Source: Lactobacillus laiwuensis
GTDB lineage: Bacteria > Bacillota > Bacilli > Lactobacillales > Lactobacillaceae
Assembly (NCBI RefSeq): GCF_019972835.1
Contig: NZ_BPPB01000004.1
Span: 283,801 to 347,800 of the forward strand
Length of the DNA: 64,000 nt
Direction: 5' to 3'
The translations under genes and the position numbers were made by a program. Below are positions 14,663 through 23,686 of the stretch, piece after piece (within the stretch, counting starts at the first letter, position 1; the number at the start of each line of letters is the position of its first letter). A model generated the notes under the pieces. The model had not been told where the DNA came from and ran no database searches. It was given only the letters and a program-made list of their open reading frames with translations.

Positions 14663-16765
14663 CTAAATTGATAAAAGTAGTTTACGGACCTCTTGCGGGC
14701 TATGGGCACTAAGTAAATGCTTGACATTATCTGGATTTCGAACTATATCAACTAATTGTTCTAAAGCCCTTTCATGTTCTCTTTTTTGCCCGGGTGACAA
14801 AATAAACATACATGCAACAGTGGCTTTTTGCTTTCTGACATGAATACTAATTGGCTTATCCAATAAAATTAACGATAGCCCTACTTTTTTATTACTATTG
14901 CTTGGTGCTGCATGAGCCAAGAAAATGTCGTTAGAAATAAGCATATATGGTCCATACTGCTTAATCAACTTAACAATCTTTCCAAAATAATCATTATCTA
15001 CTATGTTACTTTTTTCCAGTAATTGACAGCCCATTTTCAAAACTTCCTGCCAATTTAAAGTATTATTATGAACAAATTTAATTCTATCAGCAGTTAATAA
15101 ATTACCCAGAGTTGGTAAGCCAAGTTGATTGTTTTCATTAACTGTCGGTGAAATAAACTTATCGAGACTTAACCGCAAACCGTTAACGTCTTTCACATCT
15201 GCATATTCGTTAATAATTGATAAAAGATTGCTTACTGTACTTTTATTATGTTCAATTTTCTGCGGAACTTTTTGACGGAAAAAATTTTCGATAACACTTT
15301 CATCATGTTTAGTTAACACTGCTTTAACTTTGATAACCGGAATTGGATAAAACTTTTTCGGCAATATAGCGGTACTAATAATTAATTTTGCTTGATATTC
15401 ATGCTTAAAAATCAGTGGTAAATCTCGAATTTCCAGTGGGAGTGAAAATTTAATTAAAGGATACATTTTATTGAGTTCATGATAAAGCATTGCTGATGTG
15501 CCAATTCCACTTGTGCAAACAACTAGAACTTCAGCCAGTGAAGCCCTTTTTATTTTATCCTTGTTTGACATATCTTGGTATCCTTTAGTATTAACTGATC
15601 CAAAATAAAGACATATTAATGCTACTTCTTCACTAGGTAATTTTTTTTGTAAATATTGCTCTAAAGGCGCACAGGCAATTGCAGTAAACTTGACTAGTTC
15701 TGGGTATTGACGCTTAATTTCATTAACTTCATTAGAAGAAAATGGTATGTCAAATTTGACTCTAAAAAATGTAGCATATAAATGGTTACATAAAACTTTT
15801 GTAAACAATTTGTAAGAAATTTTTTGTTCTGTTAATTGTTCATAGCGAAAAATTATTTCCTGAGCTATTTGATCTAAGTCCTGATATAAAGAATCATTTA
15901 CACAGTCGACTTCAGTGGCTTGCGAGCACAAAACTATTTTACTTAAAAAAACCACTTCACCTTCAGTGATTTTTTTACTTGTAAGAAGATAGAGCAGATA
16001 CTTGCAATTAACTAAAACATTAGTTGTATTGTTAGCTATCCAATTGTAATCAGCTGTAGTTTCAACATAACGATCATTTTTAATCCTTGAATAAATAAAT
16101 ACTAAAAGATAAGCCAGTTGCTGAACAGAATTTTCAGAAAAATTCATTTGAAGATTTTGCTGAAGATCCTCGACTAGCTCTCTGGATTTAGCTACCGGAA
16201 ATTTCAAGTGTTCTAAATACTTATAAACCAATTTATTATGTCGCATCAATAATTCATAAATAGTGATGCGAATAGCTGACTCACTACAATTTATTTTATG
16301 TCCTAAGTGTGAGCTAACAATTTCTAGTCTTGGGAAACATTTGTTAACTACTTTAAAGTCCTTAATAATTGTATTACGAGAACAATTGAATTTTTGTGCC
16401 AGTTTGTTAATTGAAAGATATTTATTCTGATCTATTAGCAATAAAACAATTACAGTCCGACGATCTAAAGCATCCAAAGGTACTTCCAATTCATGAGTTG
16501 ACGTTAATTTACCTAAACTAGAACCAGCTATTATACTTTTTTTGGCCTTATCGGTTATTTTATATCCGTATCGAGGTACGTTAATTACTTCGTCAAGTTG
16601 ATTCTGCTTTAGCGTATTATTGATAGTTTTTAACCAATTAAAAGCTGTTCGCCTGGAGATCTTAAACGTTTCCAGAATCTCTTTTAAACTCACAAAATCT
16701 GGCGCTTGAAGTAAGTATTTAAAAAGCCTGCTAGCCGGAGTCATGGCATAATTACTTGTTGCCAT
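14663..16765 (-). CDS. BglG/MtlR-type PTS-regulated transcription activator
   Basis: 700 residues. Two N-terminal helix-turn-helix units are visible (about 15-60 and 115-145, LSINKLAQKFNCSRNTIIKD). PRD-like regions follow, then an EIIB-like domain with Cys in VVCTSGIGTSA near residue 400, and a C-terminal EIIA domain with the phosphorylatable His in LAHAAPSN near 630. Such proteins activate their PTS operon when phosphorylated by HPr and dephosphorylated by the cognate EIIB. It lies 48 bases downstream of the galactitol-type EIIB and is probably co-transcribed. ATG 16765 has AAGGG at the right distance; an in-frame GTG at 16774 sits inside that site. Confidence 0.9.
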   Translation of the reverse strand: MATSNYAMTPASRLFKYLLQAPDFVSLKEILETFKISRRTAFNWLKTINNTLKQNQLDEVINVPRYGYKITDKAKKSIIAGSSLGKLTSTHELEVPLDALDRRTVIVLLLIDQNKYLSINKLAQKFNCSRNTIIKDFKVVNKCFPRLEIVSSHLGHKINCSESAIRITIYELLMRHNKLVYKYLEHLKFPVAKSRELVEDLQQNLQMNFSENSVQQLAYLLVFIYSRIKNDRYVETTADYNWIANNTTNVLVNCKYLLYLLTSKKITEGEVVFLSKIVLCSQATEVDCVNDSLYQDLDQIAQEIIFRYEQLTEQKISYKLFTKVLCNHLYATFFRVKFDIPFSSNEVNEIKRQYPELVKFTAIACAPLEQYLQKKLPSEEVALICLYFGSVNTKGYQDMSNKDKIKRASLAEVLVVCTSGIGTSAMLYHELNKMYPLIKFSLPLEIRDLPLIFKHEYQAKLIISTAILPKKFYPIPVIKVKAVLTKHDESVIENFFRQKVPQKIEHNKSTVSNLLSIINEYADVKDVNGLRLSLDKFISPTVNENNQLGLPTLGNLLTADRIKFVHNNTLNWQEVLKMGCQLLEKSNIVDNDYFGKIVKLIKQYGPYMLISNDIFLAHAAPSNSNKKVGLSLILLDKPISIHVRKQKATVACMFILSPGQKREHERALEQLVDIVRNPDNVKHLLSAHSPQEVRKLLLSI

Positions 16766-16813
16766 GTTAATCACCCTTTAAATTTAGTAACATAGCAATT
16801 TACATCAAAAAAG

Positions 16814-17104
16814 CTAAAGTCCTAATTTATCAACTACTTCATCAATAACATTATCAATTCCTATATTAGTTAGAAGTGGCAAACCATTAATAACTGGGAT
16901 TTTAACAGCGTCATTATCATATTGAGTAGTAGTAATAACTAAATCATATTCAGGAGCTAAAGACTCAATCTGTGCAACTGATGATTGTCCTAAAGAATAT
17001 TCATCAGTTGAAATTCCACGATTATTTAATTCTTCCTGTAATTTATTCATAGCGGTAGTACTGGTAACAACACCTGCACCACAAGCAACTAAAATTTTCT
17101 TCAT
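16814..17104 (-). CDS. PTS galactitol-family EIIB component
   Basis: 96 residues, standard for GatB-type IIB. The phosphorylated Cys8 is in the P-loop-like motif ILVACGAGVVTSTTA. The rest forms the Rossmann-like IIB fold (YDLVITTTQYDND). In the cytosol it passes phosphate from EIIA to the sugar moving through EIIC. It is the fourth gene of araD-IIA-IIC-IIB-regulator, 23 bases after IIC. The closest functional types are galactitol and pentitol systems; substrate not proven. Confidence 0.93.
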   Translation of the reverse strand: MKKILVACGAGVVTSTTAMNKLQEELNNRGISTDEYSLGQSSVAQIESLAPEYDLVITTTQYDNDAVKIPVINGLPLLTNIGIDNVIDEVVDKLGL

Positions 17105-17127
17105 TATTTTTCTCCTTGCTTAAACAA

Positions 17128-18525
17128 TTATTTTTCTTTAGCACTTGCTGCCATCTGATTTTCTTCAGCAATAATCTTTTTTCTGTTCCACCAGCAAAGT
17201 CCTACGATCAGAATAATGCCAATTACATATGCTGCAATCTTATAAGGGGCAACTTGAACGATCAGCCACGGATATGGGTTGGAACCATAATCAATACTTG
17301 AAATCAAAGACGAACCTTTCGGAATAGCAAAATGAGCAGCGCGAGCACATTTGGTAATAAGTGGTGCCAAATTAGTACCAATCCACAAACCGATGACGAC
17401 GTTAATAGCACCAATAATAAATGATCGGAAAAAGTCACCGTGAGTAACTGAAACTATTAATGGGAACATAAAAACAAAACCTACTAAGCCAATAGTTGGC
17501 AGGAATTGATTTCCAGGTAAAATAAACGCAAACAATAGAGCAACAGGAATCATTAGCGTAGCACAAGCCAAAACTACTGGACTACCGATACCGACAGCTG
17601 TATCCATTCCAATATAGATTTTTCTTTTACCTGAAAATTTCTTTTGGGTAAATGCTTGGATAGCGTTTGAAACTGGTACAACTCCTTGTAATAATAAAGC
17701 TGCCATTTTTGGTGTAATAATCATCACGGCAGAAAGAGTAACGCCCATTAACATGATTTTACCCAGTTTAGTGGCGACAGTCATCCCCGGAATGAAGCCA
17801 TATGCCAAAATTCCAATAATAATACCAATCGCAAAGCCTAAAAGCGTTGGCTCACCCCAAGAACCGAACCTTTTGTTAAAGTCTTTGGCATCCATATGTA
17901 TTTTATTGACGCCAGGGATTTTATCAATGATCCAGTTGAAAACAATTGCCACCGGCACAAATGAACCAGCGTAACCGTGAGGAATAGAAATTCCTGGTAA
18001 TCCTAGATATTTTTCAGAAAGTGGTGCGGTTCTGTCAGCAGTAACCATGATTACGATCATGTTCACACTTGCTAAAAACAAGCTGAGTACAATATCTTTG
18101 GTTAAAGCGTAAACTAAAGATCCACTAAATGCGAAATGCCAAAAGTCCCAAATATCAACGTCAATAGTTGATGTGGTTTTTGTAACCAGCATCAAAACGT
18201 TTATTGCTATTCCCAAAGGAATCATACTGACTCCAACTGCAGTACCATATGCAATAGCTGAAGCTGAAGGCCAGCCAACATCAATTACCTGCAAATTTAA
18301 GTGCATTACCTGAATCATGTTTTTAATTGCAGGATTCATAACATCAGTCAAGATTGAAACTGTCGCATTCAAACCGATAAAGCCAATTCCAACCATTAGG
18401 CCACCACGCAATGCTTTGGTAAATGGTACTCGTACACACAAACCAAAGATTAACATAATAATTGGTATTAAGACTGTTGGTCCTAAGCCAACTATATACA
18501 TAATGAAATCAATAACTGGTTTCAT
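17128..18525 (-). CDS. PTS galactitol-family EIIC permease
   Basis: 465 residues from the chosen start, with about ten membrane segments. The sequence runs VGLGPTVLIPIIMLIFGLCVRVPFTKALRGG, typical of the GatC (PF03611-like Gat) family, and later has GMDTAVGIGSPVVL. It carries the sugar across the membrane for phosphorylation. The open frame extends upstream to 18609, overlapping the EIIA gene, but GGGGGAG just before ATG 18525 decides the start. It lies between IIA and IIB in the same transcription unit. The substrate may be a ketopentose or polyol, judging from the AraD neighbour. Confidence 0.92.
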   Translation of the reverse strand: MKPVIDFIMYIVGLGPTVLIPIIMLIFGLCVRVPFTKALRGGLMVGIGFIGLNATVSILTDVMNPAIKNMIQVMHLNLQVIDVGWPSASAIAYGTAVGVSMIPLGIAINVLMLVTKTTSTIDVDIWDFWHFAFSGSLVYALTKDIVLSLFLASVNMIVIMVTADRTAPLSEKYLGLPGISIPHGYAGSFVPVAIVFNWIIDKIPGVNKIHMDAKDFNKRFGSWGEPTLLGFAIGIIIGILAYGFIPGMTVATKLGKIMLMGVTLSAVMIITPKMAALLLQGVVPVSNAIQAFTQKKFSGKRKIYIGMDTAVGIGSPVVLACATLMIPVALLFAFILPGNQFLPTIGLVGFVFMFPLIVSVTHGDFFRSFIIGAINVVIGLWIGTNLAPLITKCARAAHFAIPKGSSLISSIDYGSNPYPWLIVQVAPYKIAAYVIGIILIVGLCWWNRKKIIAEENQMAASAKEK

Positions 18526-18547
18526 AAATAACTCCCCCTCTTTATTT

Positions 18548-19000
18548 TTAAATATGCTTAGAAATAATTTGATAAAGTTCCTGACTATCATTAAGCTTTT
18601 GTAAGTCACTTAAAAGCTTTTGATTTTGAAATAATGTCATTAATTTTTGCAACATCTTAACCTGACTATGCGGGTCTTTTAAAGCAAGCATCACAACAAT
18701 CTGAACATCCAAAATTTTCTTAGTTTCAGCCATATTGTGAAATGGTACTGGATGATCCAAAGTAGCAAAAGCTATTGCTGCTTCATTAACGTATTGCACA
18801 TCTGTATGAGGAATTGCCACAGCAATTTTGCCACTGGGCAAACCTGTCGGGTGAATTCTTTCCCTTTGCATAACTGCATTTTCAAAAGTATTTTTAACCT
18901 TACCGTTAACTTGCAGCTTATTTGCCAGAAAATGAAGTACTTCATCAGCTGTATTTACTTTGACATGTGCAAAAACTAATTCTGGAAGCAAAAGTTCCAT
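18548..19000 (-). CDS. PTS fructose/mannitol-type EIIA component
   Basis: 150 residues, a free EIIA type 2 domain. The active His65 is in IAVAIPHTD, preceded by the RERIHPTGLP segment. It accepts phosphate from HPr and donates it to the EIIB encoded two genes downstream. AAAGGAGG before ATG 19000 is near perfect. It lies 27 bases after araD and 22 bases before IIC, so it is the second gene of the operon. Confidence 0.93.
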   Translation of the reverse strand: MELLLPELVFAHVKVNTADEVLHFLANKLQVNGKVKNTFENAVMQRERIHPTGLPSGKIAVAIPHTDVQYVNEAAIAFATLDHPVPFHNMAETKKILDVQIVVMLALKDPHSQVKMLQKLMTLFQNQKLLSDLQKLNDSQELYQIISKHI

Positions 19001-19027
19001 TTATTCACCTCCTTTATTGGGTAATTT

Positions 19028-19747
19028 TTAATTATGAGAAAAAGATTTCGCACTCGTCTGACCGTAGTAAGCATTAGTTCCATGTTTCCTGTAATAATGT
19101 TTATCAAGTAGGTATTGTGGCAATTCACAATTTTTTCTTGTTAGTTGCAAAGTGTGATAATCTTCTTCTGCAACAACTTCTAAAACTTTGGCATTATATA
19201 CTGCCTTGTCTGGCGTTGTTCCCCAGCAGAACGGCCCATGCTGACTGACCAAAGCTGCAGGGGTTGCTTCATAATCTAAATGGCGTTCTTCAAACGTGCG
19301 CACGATTGTCTTACCTGTGTTTCCCTCGTAGTCTGCTGTAATTTCTTCTTTGTTCAGTGCATCAGCTGCTGGAATATCAGTGTAAAAAGTGTCGGCATGG
19401 GTAGTATTGAGTGCCGGAATATCCATTTTAGCTGCCGCAAAAGCTACTGCCCACGGCGAATGAGTATGAACAATGCCGCCAATTTTAGAAAAGTGGTTGT
19501 ATAAATATGTATGAGTTGGAGTGTCACTTGATGGATTCAGCTTACCTTCAACTACTTTACCAGCTAAATTGACTACTACCATATCCTTAGGTACTAATTT
19601 GTCATATTCAACTCCTGATGGCTTAATAACAAATAATCCTTGCTCACGGTCAATACCAGAAACATTGCCCCAAGTAAAAGTAACCAAACCTAATTGGGGT
19701 AACTGCATGTTGGCTTCATATACTTCTTTTTTTAATTTGTCTAGCAT
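19028..19747 (-). CDS. araD: L-ribulose-5-phosphate 4-epimerase
   Basis: 239 residues. Zn ligands His94, His96 and His170 (HTHSPWA and QHGPF) and Asp75 align with the known AraD residues, as does GNVSGID. The enzyme turns L-ribulose 5-phosphate into D-xylulose 5-phosphate, which feeds the phosphoketolase or pentose phosphate route. It is the first gene of an operon with a galactitol-type PTS and its regulator. No araA, araB, kinase or dehydrogenase is present, so the PTS itself may deliver L-ribulose 5-phosphate or a close relative. UlaF/SgbE-type epimerases in ascorbate or gulose pathways are the alternative. Confidence 0.93.
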   Translation of the reverse strand: MLDKLKKEVYEANMQLPQLGLVTFTWGNVSGIDREQGLFVIKPSGVEYDKLVPKDMVVVNLAGKVVEGKLNPSSDTPTHTYLYNHFSKIGGIVHTHSPWAVAFAAAKMDIPALNTTHADTFYTDIPAADALNKEEITADYEGNTGKTIVRTFEERHLDYEATPAALVSQHGPFCWGTTPDKAVYNAKVLEVVAEEDYHTLQLTRKNCELPQYLLDKHYYRKHGTNAYYGQTSAKSFSHN

Positions 19748-19867
19748 TATTTAGCCTCTTTCTAGGTGTAATCGTTCTCAACCAATATTCAAGCACGACA
19801 AAAGAATAAGCAAAAGTCAAGGTGATCCATTATTTCTGGTGCAATTAGTTAACTAGAGATTTGGGCA

Positions 19868-19895
19868 GTAAAAAAGCACATCGATTAGGATGTGC
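19868..19895 (-). terminator. Terminator downstream of the decayed sunset-domain gene
   Basis: Minus-strand stem GCACATC/GATGTGC followed by TTTTTTAC. No intact gene precedes it on this strand; it fits the pseudogene at 19915-20160. Confidence 0.75.
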
Positions 19896-19914
19896 CTATT
19901 TACTTTTGTATTTC

Positions 19915-20160
19915 CTATAATAAAGATTTACAAAATCTCGCCTTAATTGCGTCTTGCTCTGATTTAAAATAAACTGCATTTGCAACATTTTGTCGATAAC
20001 TCGTCTGCAAAGAAAGATGAAAAACTTTAGAGTTTTGATTACTAATAATTTTTTATAACCAATATGCGCACAGAAGCCCAGCTTTCGTAAACGATACCTT
20101 GAGCATCTTTGTTTATTTTTGAGGCGCTTAACTGCCGCAACTTCACTTCTTCTTTTTGGT
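19915..20160 (-). pseudogene. Remnant of a sunset-domain (Ada metal-binding-like) protein
   Basis: In the 539-base stretch 19748-20286 the minus strand encodes, in two frames, pieces of one protein. Upstream is a short frame KINKDAQGIVYESW. After a frame change comes SKVFHLSLQTSYRQNVANA followed by VYFKSEQDAIKA, ending at TAG 19915-19917. This matches the pattern HLPxQxxY...VYFxSEQDAIxAGFRKS of small metal-binding sunset/Ada-like domains found at the C-terminus of lactobacillar secreted proteins. The expected Pro, Gly and Arg are replaced by Ser, Arg and Cys, so the gene looks decayed. Its own terminator survives. A match by eye only. Confidence 0.5.
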
Positions 20161-20286
20161 AAACTAAGCGATTTGTATTAAAATTAAACTATTATAAGCG
20201 CGAAAGAAGAATGAAACATGTGGATTGATAATTTTTTATTTTTAAGAATTAATACTAATAACTTTTATGTACAGAAAGGGAATTAA

Positions 20287-21567
20287 ATGATTGATAATAC
20301 TCCACGAAAAACAAAAGCATTTATTGCTGGCGCCAATTTAAATGATTCCAATTTTGACTACTATATGAGTGAACTGGCCAACCTGACAGAAGCAGCAAAC
20401 ATGGAGGTTGTAGGACAAGCTCGACAAAATGAGGAGCATATAATTGCCGGCACTTATTTTGGTTTGGGAAAAATTAATGAAATTAAGGATATGGCACACG
20501 GCTTAAAGGCAAAAGTTCTGATACTTAACGATGAGTTAACGCCGGTTCAAATCCGAAATTTAGAGAAATTAACTAAATTACGAGTAATTGACCGCACCGA
20601 ATTAATTTTAGAAATTTTTTCAAAAAGAGCACGCACTAAACAAGCAAAATTGCAGGTGCAACTGGCACGCCTGCAATATGAATTACCACGATTGCACCCG
20701 TCAGAAAACACCTTGGACCAACAACGTGGTAATGGCGGCTCAACTGGCGGTGGCTTCGCCAACCGTGGTGCTGGTGAATCCAAGCTGGAATTGAACCGGC
20801 GCACCATTGGTAAACAAATTTCTATTATCAAAAGAGAATTACAAGCAATTGATAAGCAGGAACAAATCAAAGCCAAAAGGCGTAATCAAAACCATATTCC
20901 CAAAGTAACGCTTGTTGGTTATACCAATGCTGGCAAATCAACCACGATGAATGGATTGTTAAAAGAATTTTCCAAACATAGTAATAAACAAGTTTTTGTG
21001 AAAAATATGTTATTTGCTACTTTAGACACAAATGTGCGCAGAATTGACTTAGAGAATAATTTTAGTTTTATTCTTTCCGACACAGTTGGGTTTATTTCCA
21101 AATTACCCCATAATTTGATTGAGTCTTTTAAAGCAACTTTGCAAGAAGTTAAAGATGCTGACTTATTGATAAATGTTGTTGATGCCACTGATCCCAACAT
21201 GATTCAGATGATTCGCACCACACAAAATGTGCTCAATGAAATTGGTGTCAAAAACACTCCAATAATAACTGCCTATAACAAGGCTGACAAGTCGGAACGC
21301 AATTATCCCCAAATTGAAGGCAGCGGCATTTTATATTCTGCAGTTGACACTAAATCTATTGAAACCCTTGCTGATTTAATAACAAAACGAATTTTTACCA
21401 ATTATAAAAAAATCAATTTGTTATTGCCTTTATCCGCAGGGAAGATTTTATCCTATTTACATGAAAATGCCCAAGTATTAAAAGAAAGTTATCAAAATGA
21501 TGGCGTTCATATTGCCGTGCGACTATCACCCAGAGAACAAGCACAATTTGCCGGTTATATAGTCTAG
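20287..21567 (+). CDS. hflX: Ribosome-associated GTPase HflX
   Basis: 426 residues. The N-terminal HflX domain runs to about 190, including the glycine-rich GNGGSTGGGFANRGAGESKLE segment with RRTIGK. The G domain has the P-loop GYTNAGKST near 210, switch DTVGFI, and NKAD. HflX splits stalled or hibernating 70S ribosomes under stress. It stands alone on the plus strand, reads away from araD and ends at a clear terminator. AAAGGG precedes ATG 20287. Confidence 0.97.
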   Translation: MIDNTPRKTKAFIAGANLNDSNFDYYMSELANLTEAANMEVVGQARQNEEHIIAGTYFGLGKINEIKDMAHGLKAKVLILNDELTPVQIRNLEKLTKLRVIDRTELILEIFSKRARTKQAKLQVQLARLQYELPRLHPSENTLDQQRGNGGSTGGGFANRGAGESKLELNRRTIGKQISIIKRELQAIDKQEQIKAKRRNQNHIPKVTLVGYTNAGKSTTMNGLLKEFSKHSNKQVFVKNMLFATLDTNVRRIDLENNFSFILSDTVGFISKLPHNLIESFKATLQEVKDADLLINVVDATDPNMIQMIRTTQNVLNEIGVKNTPIITAYNKADKSERNYPQIEGSGILYSAVDTKSIETLADLITKRIFTNYKKINLLLPLSAGKILSYLHENAQVLKESYQNDGVHIAVRLSPREQAQFAGYIV

Positions 21568-21599
21568 AAGAAAAACAGCATTAAAAATAGCATGAATAA

Positions 21600-21635
21600 A
21601 AAGATTCTCACTTTACCATGAGAATCTTTTATTTT
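21600..21635 (+). terminator. Terminator of hflX
   Basis: Stem AAAGATTCTCA/TGAGAATCTTTT followed by ATTTT. Also symmetrical for the converging NlpC/P60 gene. Confidence 0.85.
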
Positions 21636-21696
21636 AATATAAATTTAGTTTATTAAGGTAAAATATTATTAAATTAAGCATATAATTTACAGTTGA

Positions 21697-22599
21697 CTAC
21701 TGAAGGACACGTTTTGCTACACATGGATAAAAATATGAACTGATTGTTTGTAATACTACGCCTTGCTCTGGAGTTGCAGCACTGATATACTGATTATTTC
21801 CAACATAAATCCCCACATGATAAGGCGCATCTGTCGAACCCCAATATAATAGATCTCCAGGCTGCAACTGGCTCATTGCCACTGTTTGCCCAATTTTTAC
21901 TTGGTCAGTTGTTATTCGTGGTAATTTCACACCACCAGCCTGATTATATACATATTGAACTAAACCAGAGCAATCAAAGTTTTCTGGACCGTTGCCACCC
22001 CAAGCATAGCCCTTACCTAATTGACTTTCAGCTAAATTGACTACAGCCTGAGCGCGCTTTGAAACATTGTCAGAAACAATAGTATTAGCTATATTAATTG
22101 GATTTACATTAGTTTTACTGTTCTTCTTTTTAATAACATTATTTAAACGAGGAACCACTACTTTTTGTTTTTGAACCTTTTGTTTTTTTGGTATTTTTAA
22201 TGCTTTCTTAAGTTTTACTTTTTTACTTTTCTTTTTTGTAGCAACAAATTTTACTTGTTCACGAGCAGTTTTAGCATCAGATTTTTCTTCCAAATCTTCA
22301 GTATAGCGAGCCTCAATCCACTCACTATCACCAATCATATACCATAGCTTGCCTTTGCGATCCACCGCAGTTTTAACCACGTTCCACTTACTTTTATTTT
22401 TGGCATGAAAACTTATTAGTTGTCCACCTTCATAATTCGTCCAAATTTTTACTTCTTTGTTAGGCAAGCAACTAATTTGCACTCGTTTGACAGGCTCCTT
22501 TAATGTAGCAGCATCCACAGCCTTTTGTGGAGCAGCAACGCCAATTCCGGTTAGCGTCAATGCTGCAGCAAGCCCCATTTCCCAAAAATTACGCTTCAT
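21697..22599 (-). CDS. Secreted NlpC/P60 endopeptidase with long Lys-rich linker
   Basis: 300 residues. A signal peptide (about 1-30) is followed by an SH3-like region (WTNYEGGQLISFHAKN, WYMIGDSEWIEARYT), a strongly basic linker at about 120-175, and a C-terminal NlpC/P60 domain with the catalytic Cys in FDCSGLVQYVY and His in PYHVGIYVG. The family cuts D-Glu-diaminopimelate/Lys bonds in peptidoglycan. The third of three tandem paralogues on this strand. ATG 22599 is preferred over an in-frame TTG at 22602 because GGAGAG lies 8 bases away. A WalR-like half-site pair is upstream at 22682-22698. The basic linker may bind wall teichoic acid. Confidence 0.93.
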   Translation of the reverse strand: MKRNFWEMGLAAALTLTGIGVAAPQKAVDAATLKEPVKRVQISCLPNKEVKIWTNYEGGQLISFHAKNKSKWNVVKTAVDRKGKLWYMIGDSEWIEARYTEDLEEKSDAKTAREQVKFVATKKKSKKVKLKKALKIPKKQKVQKQKVVVPRLNNVIKKKNSKTNVNPINIANTIVSDNVSKRAQAVVNLAESQLGKGYAWGGNGPENFDCSGLVQYVYNQAGGVKLPRITTDQVKIGQTVAMSQLQPGDLLYWGSTDAPYHVGIYVGNNQYISAATPEQGVVLQTISSYFYPCVAKRVLQ

Positions 22600-22681
22600 C
22601 AAATCAGCTCTCCTTCAATAGCTTAATGTGATCATCAATCAGTATTCAATTTTATTTTAAACGCTTTAAATATTTAATCAA

Positions 22682-22698
22682 GTTACACTAATCAAACA
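22682..22698 (-). promoter_or_regulatory. Degenerate WalR-like box
   Basis: Minus strand TGTTTG-N5-TGTAAC. The right half-site fits the WalR consensus TGTWAH, the left has mismatches. The spacing equals that of the box upstream of the next paralogue. Confidence 0.4.
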
Positions 22699-22708
22699 AT
22701 ACTAAAAA

Positions 22709-22733
22709 AACACTTAGAAGCATTCTAAGTGTT
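22709..22733 (-). terminator. Terminator of the second NlpC/P60 gene
   Basis: Minus-strand stem AACACTTAGAA/CTAAGTGTT followed by TTTTTTTAG. Confidence 0.8.
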
Positions 22734-22757
22734 TTAATTTATTTAAAACATATTCTC

Positions 22758-23489
22758 TTAATCAAGAACACGTTTTGCAACCGATGGGTAGAAATATGAA
22801 CTTAAATTTTCTTTTACAACCCCTTGAGCTGGAGTAGCAGCATGAACATACTGATTGTCGCCAACATAGATTCCTACATGATATGGAGCAGTTGCAGAAC
22901 CCCAAAATAGAAGGTCACCCGGTTTTAAATTTTGCATTGAGACTTTCTTGCCCTGCTTAGCTTGTGCATAAGTTGTACGACTCAAATTTACCCCAGTAGC
23001 TTTACTATAAACATATTGGGCCAAACCTGAACAATCAAAACCATGAGGTCCATTTCCGCCCCATACATAAGATTTACCGACTTCTGCATTTGCTAAATCA
23101 ACAACTTTTTCTGCCTGTTTTGCACTTTTCTTCTTAACAGTTCTAGCATGAACTTTTGCTATTTTAGTACCTGGCTTGACAGTATAACGAGCTTGAATCC
23201 ATTGACCTTCACCAATTTCATACCAAGTATTCCCTTTTTTGTCAATTGCACTGCTTAAAACGTGCACTGTTTTGCCGTGTTTGATCCTTTTACCAGTAAA
23301 AGCAGGATTTTCATAATTATCCCAAACATTAATGCCATATCCAGGAACATAATTGATTTTTAGCTTGTTGGTAGCTGCTTTAACATTAGTAGTCGCAGAG
23401 CCAGTATTAACTGCATTCGCAATTCCAAAGCCTGTAATAGTCAAGGCCGCAGCAGTAGTAAATTTAACCAAATTACTTTTAACATTCAA
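22758..23489 (-). CDS. Secreted NlpC/P60 endopeptidase with SH3-like region
   Basis: 243 residues from the chosen start. Signal peptide (about 1-35), SH3-like part (WDNYENPAFTGKRIKHG, EGQWIQARYT) and NlpC/P60 domain with Cys in FDCSGLAQYVY and His in PYHVGIYVGDNQY. It should be a wall-cutting enzyme exported by Sec. The initiation codon is most likely TTG 23489, 9 bases after GGGGGG; another TTG at 23495 is only 3 bases away. The best WalR box in the window lies upstream (23575-23591), implying control by the essential wall-homeostasis two-component system WalKR. Confidence 0.93.
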   Translation of the reverse strand: MNVKSNLVKFTTAAALTITGFGIANAVNTGSATTNVKAATNKLKINYVPGYGINVWDNYENPAFTGKRIKHGKTVHVLSSAIDKKGNTWYEIGEGQWIQARYTVKPGTKIAKVHARTVKKKSAKQAEKVVDLANAEVGKSYVWGGNGPHGFDCSGLAQYVYSKATGVNLSRTTYAQAKQGKKVSMQNLKPGDLLFWGSATAPYHVGIYVGDNQYVHAATPAQGVVKENLSSYFYPSVAKRVLD

Positions 23490-23574
23490 AATCAAAATCC
23501 CCCCGTATTCGCATCAAGTTGTTTTAAAATTAAGTTCTATTTCTATGTTACAAAATCAATTTTACACGCATATT

Positions 23575-23591
23575 GTTACAATAAGGTTACA
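23575..23591 (-). promoter_or_regulatory. WalR box upstream of the second NlpC/P60 gene
   Basis: Minus strand TGTAAC-N5-TGTAAC, a perfect direct repeat matching the WalR/YycF consensus TGTWAH-N5-TGTWAH, about 85 bases before the start codon. Confidence 0.75.
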
Positions 23592-23611
23592 ATAATAATA
23601 CCGGTAAGTAA

Positions 23612-23645
23612 AAAAGCCCTTTCAACTACACTGTAGCTAAAAGAA
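23612..23645 (-). terminator. Terminator of the third NlpC/P60 gene
   Basis: Minus-strand stem CTTTTAGCTACA/TGTAGTTGAAAG with two wobble pairs, followed by GGCTTTTTTAC. Confidence 0.75.
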
Positions 23646-23686
23646 CGACAATTTTTCAAATTTTAAAATATAGAATCAGAGTTTAA

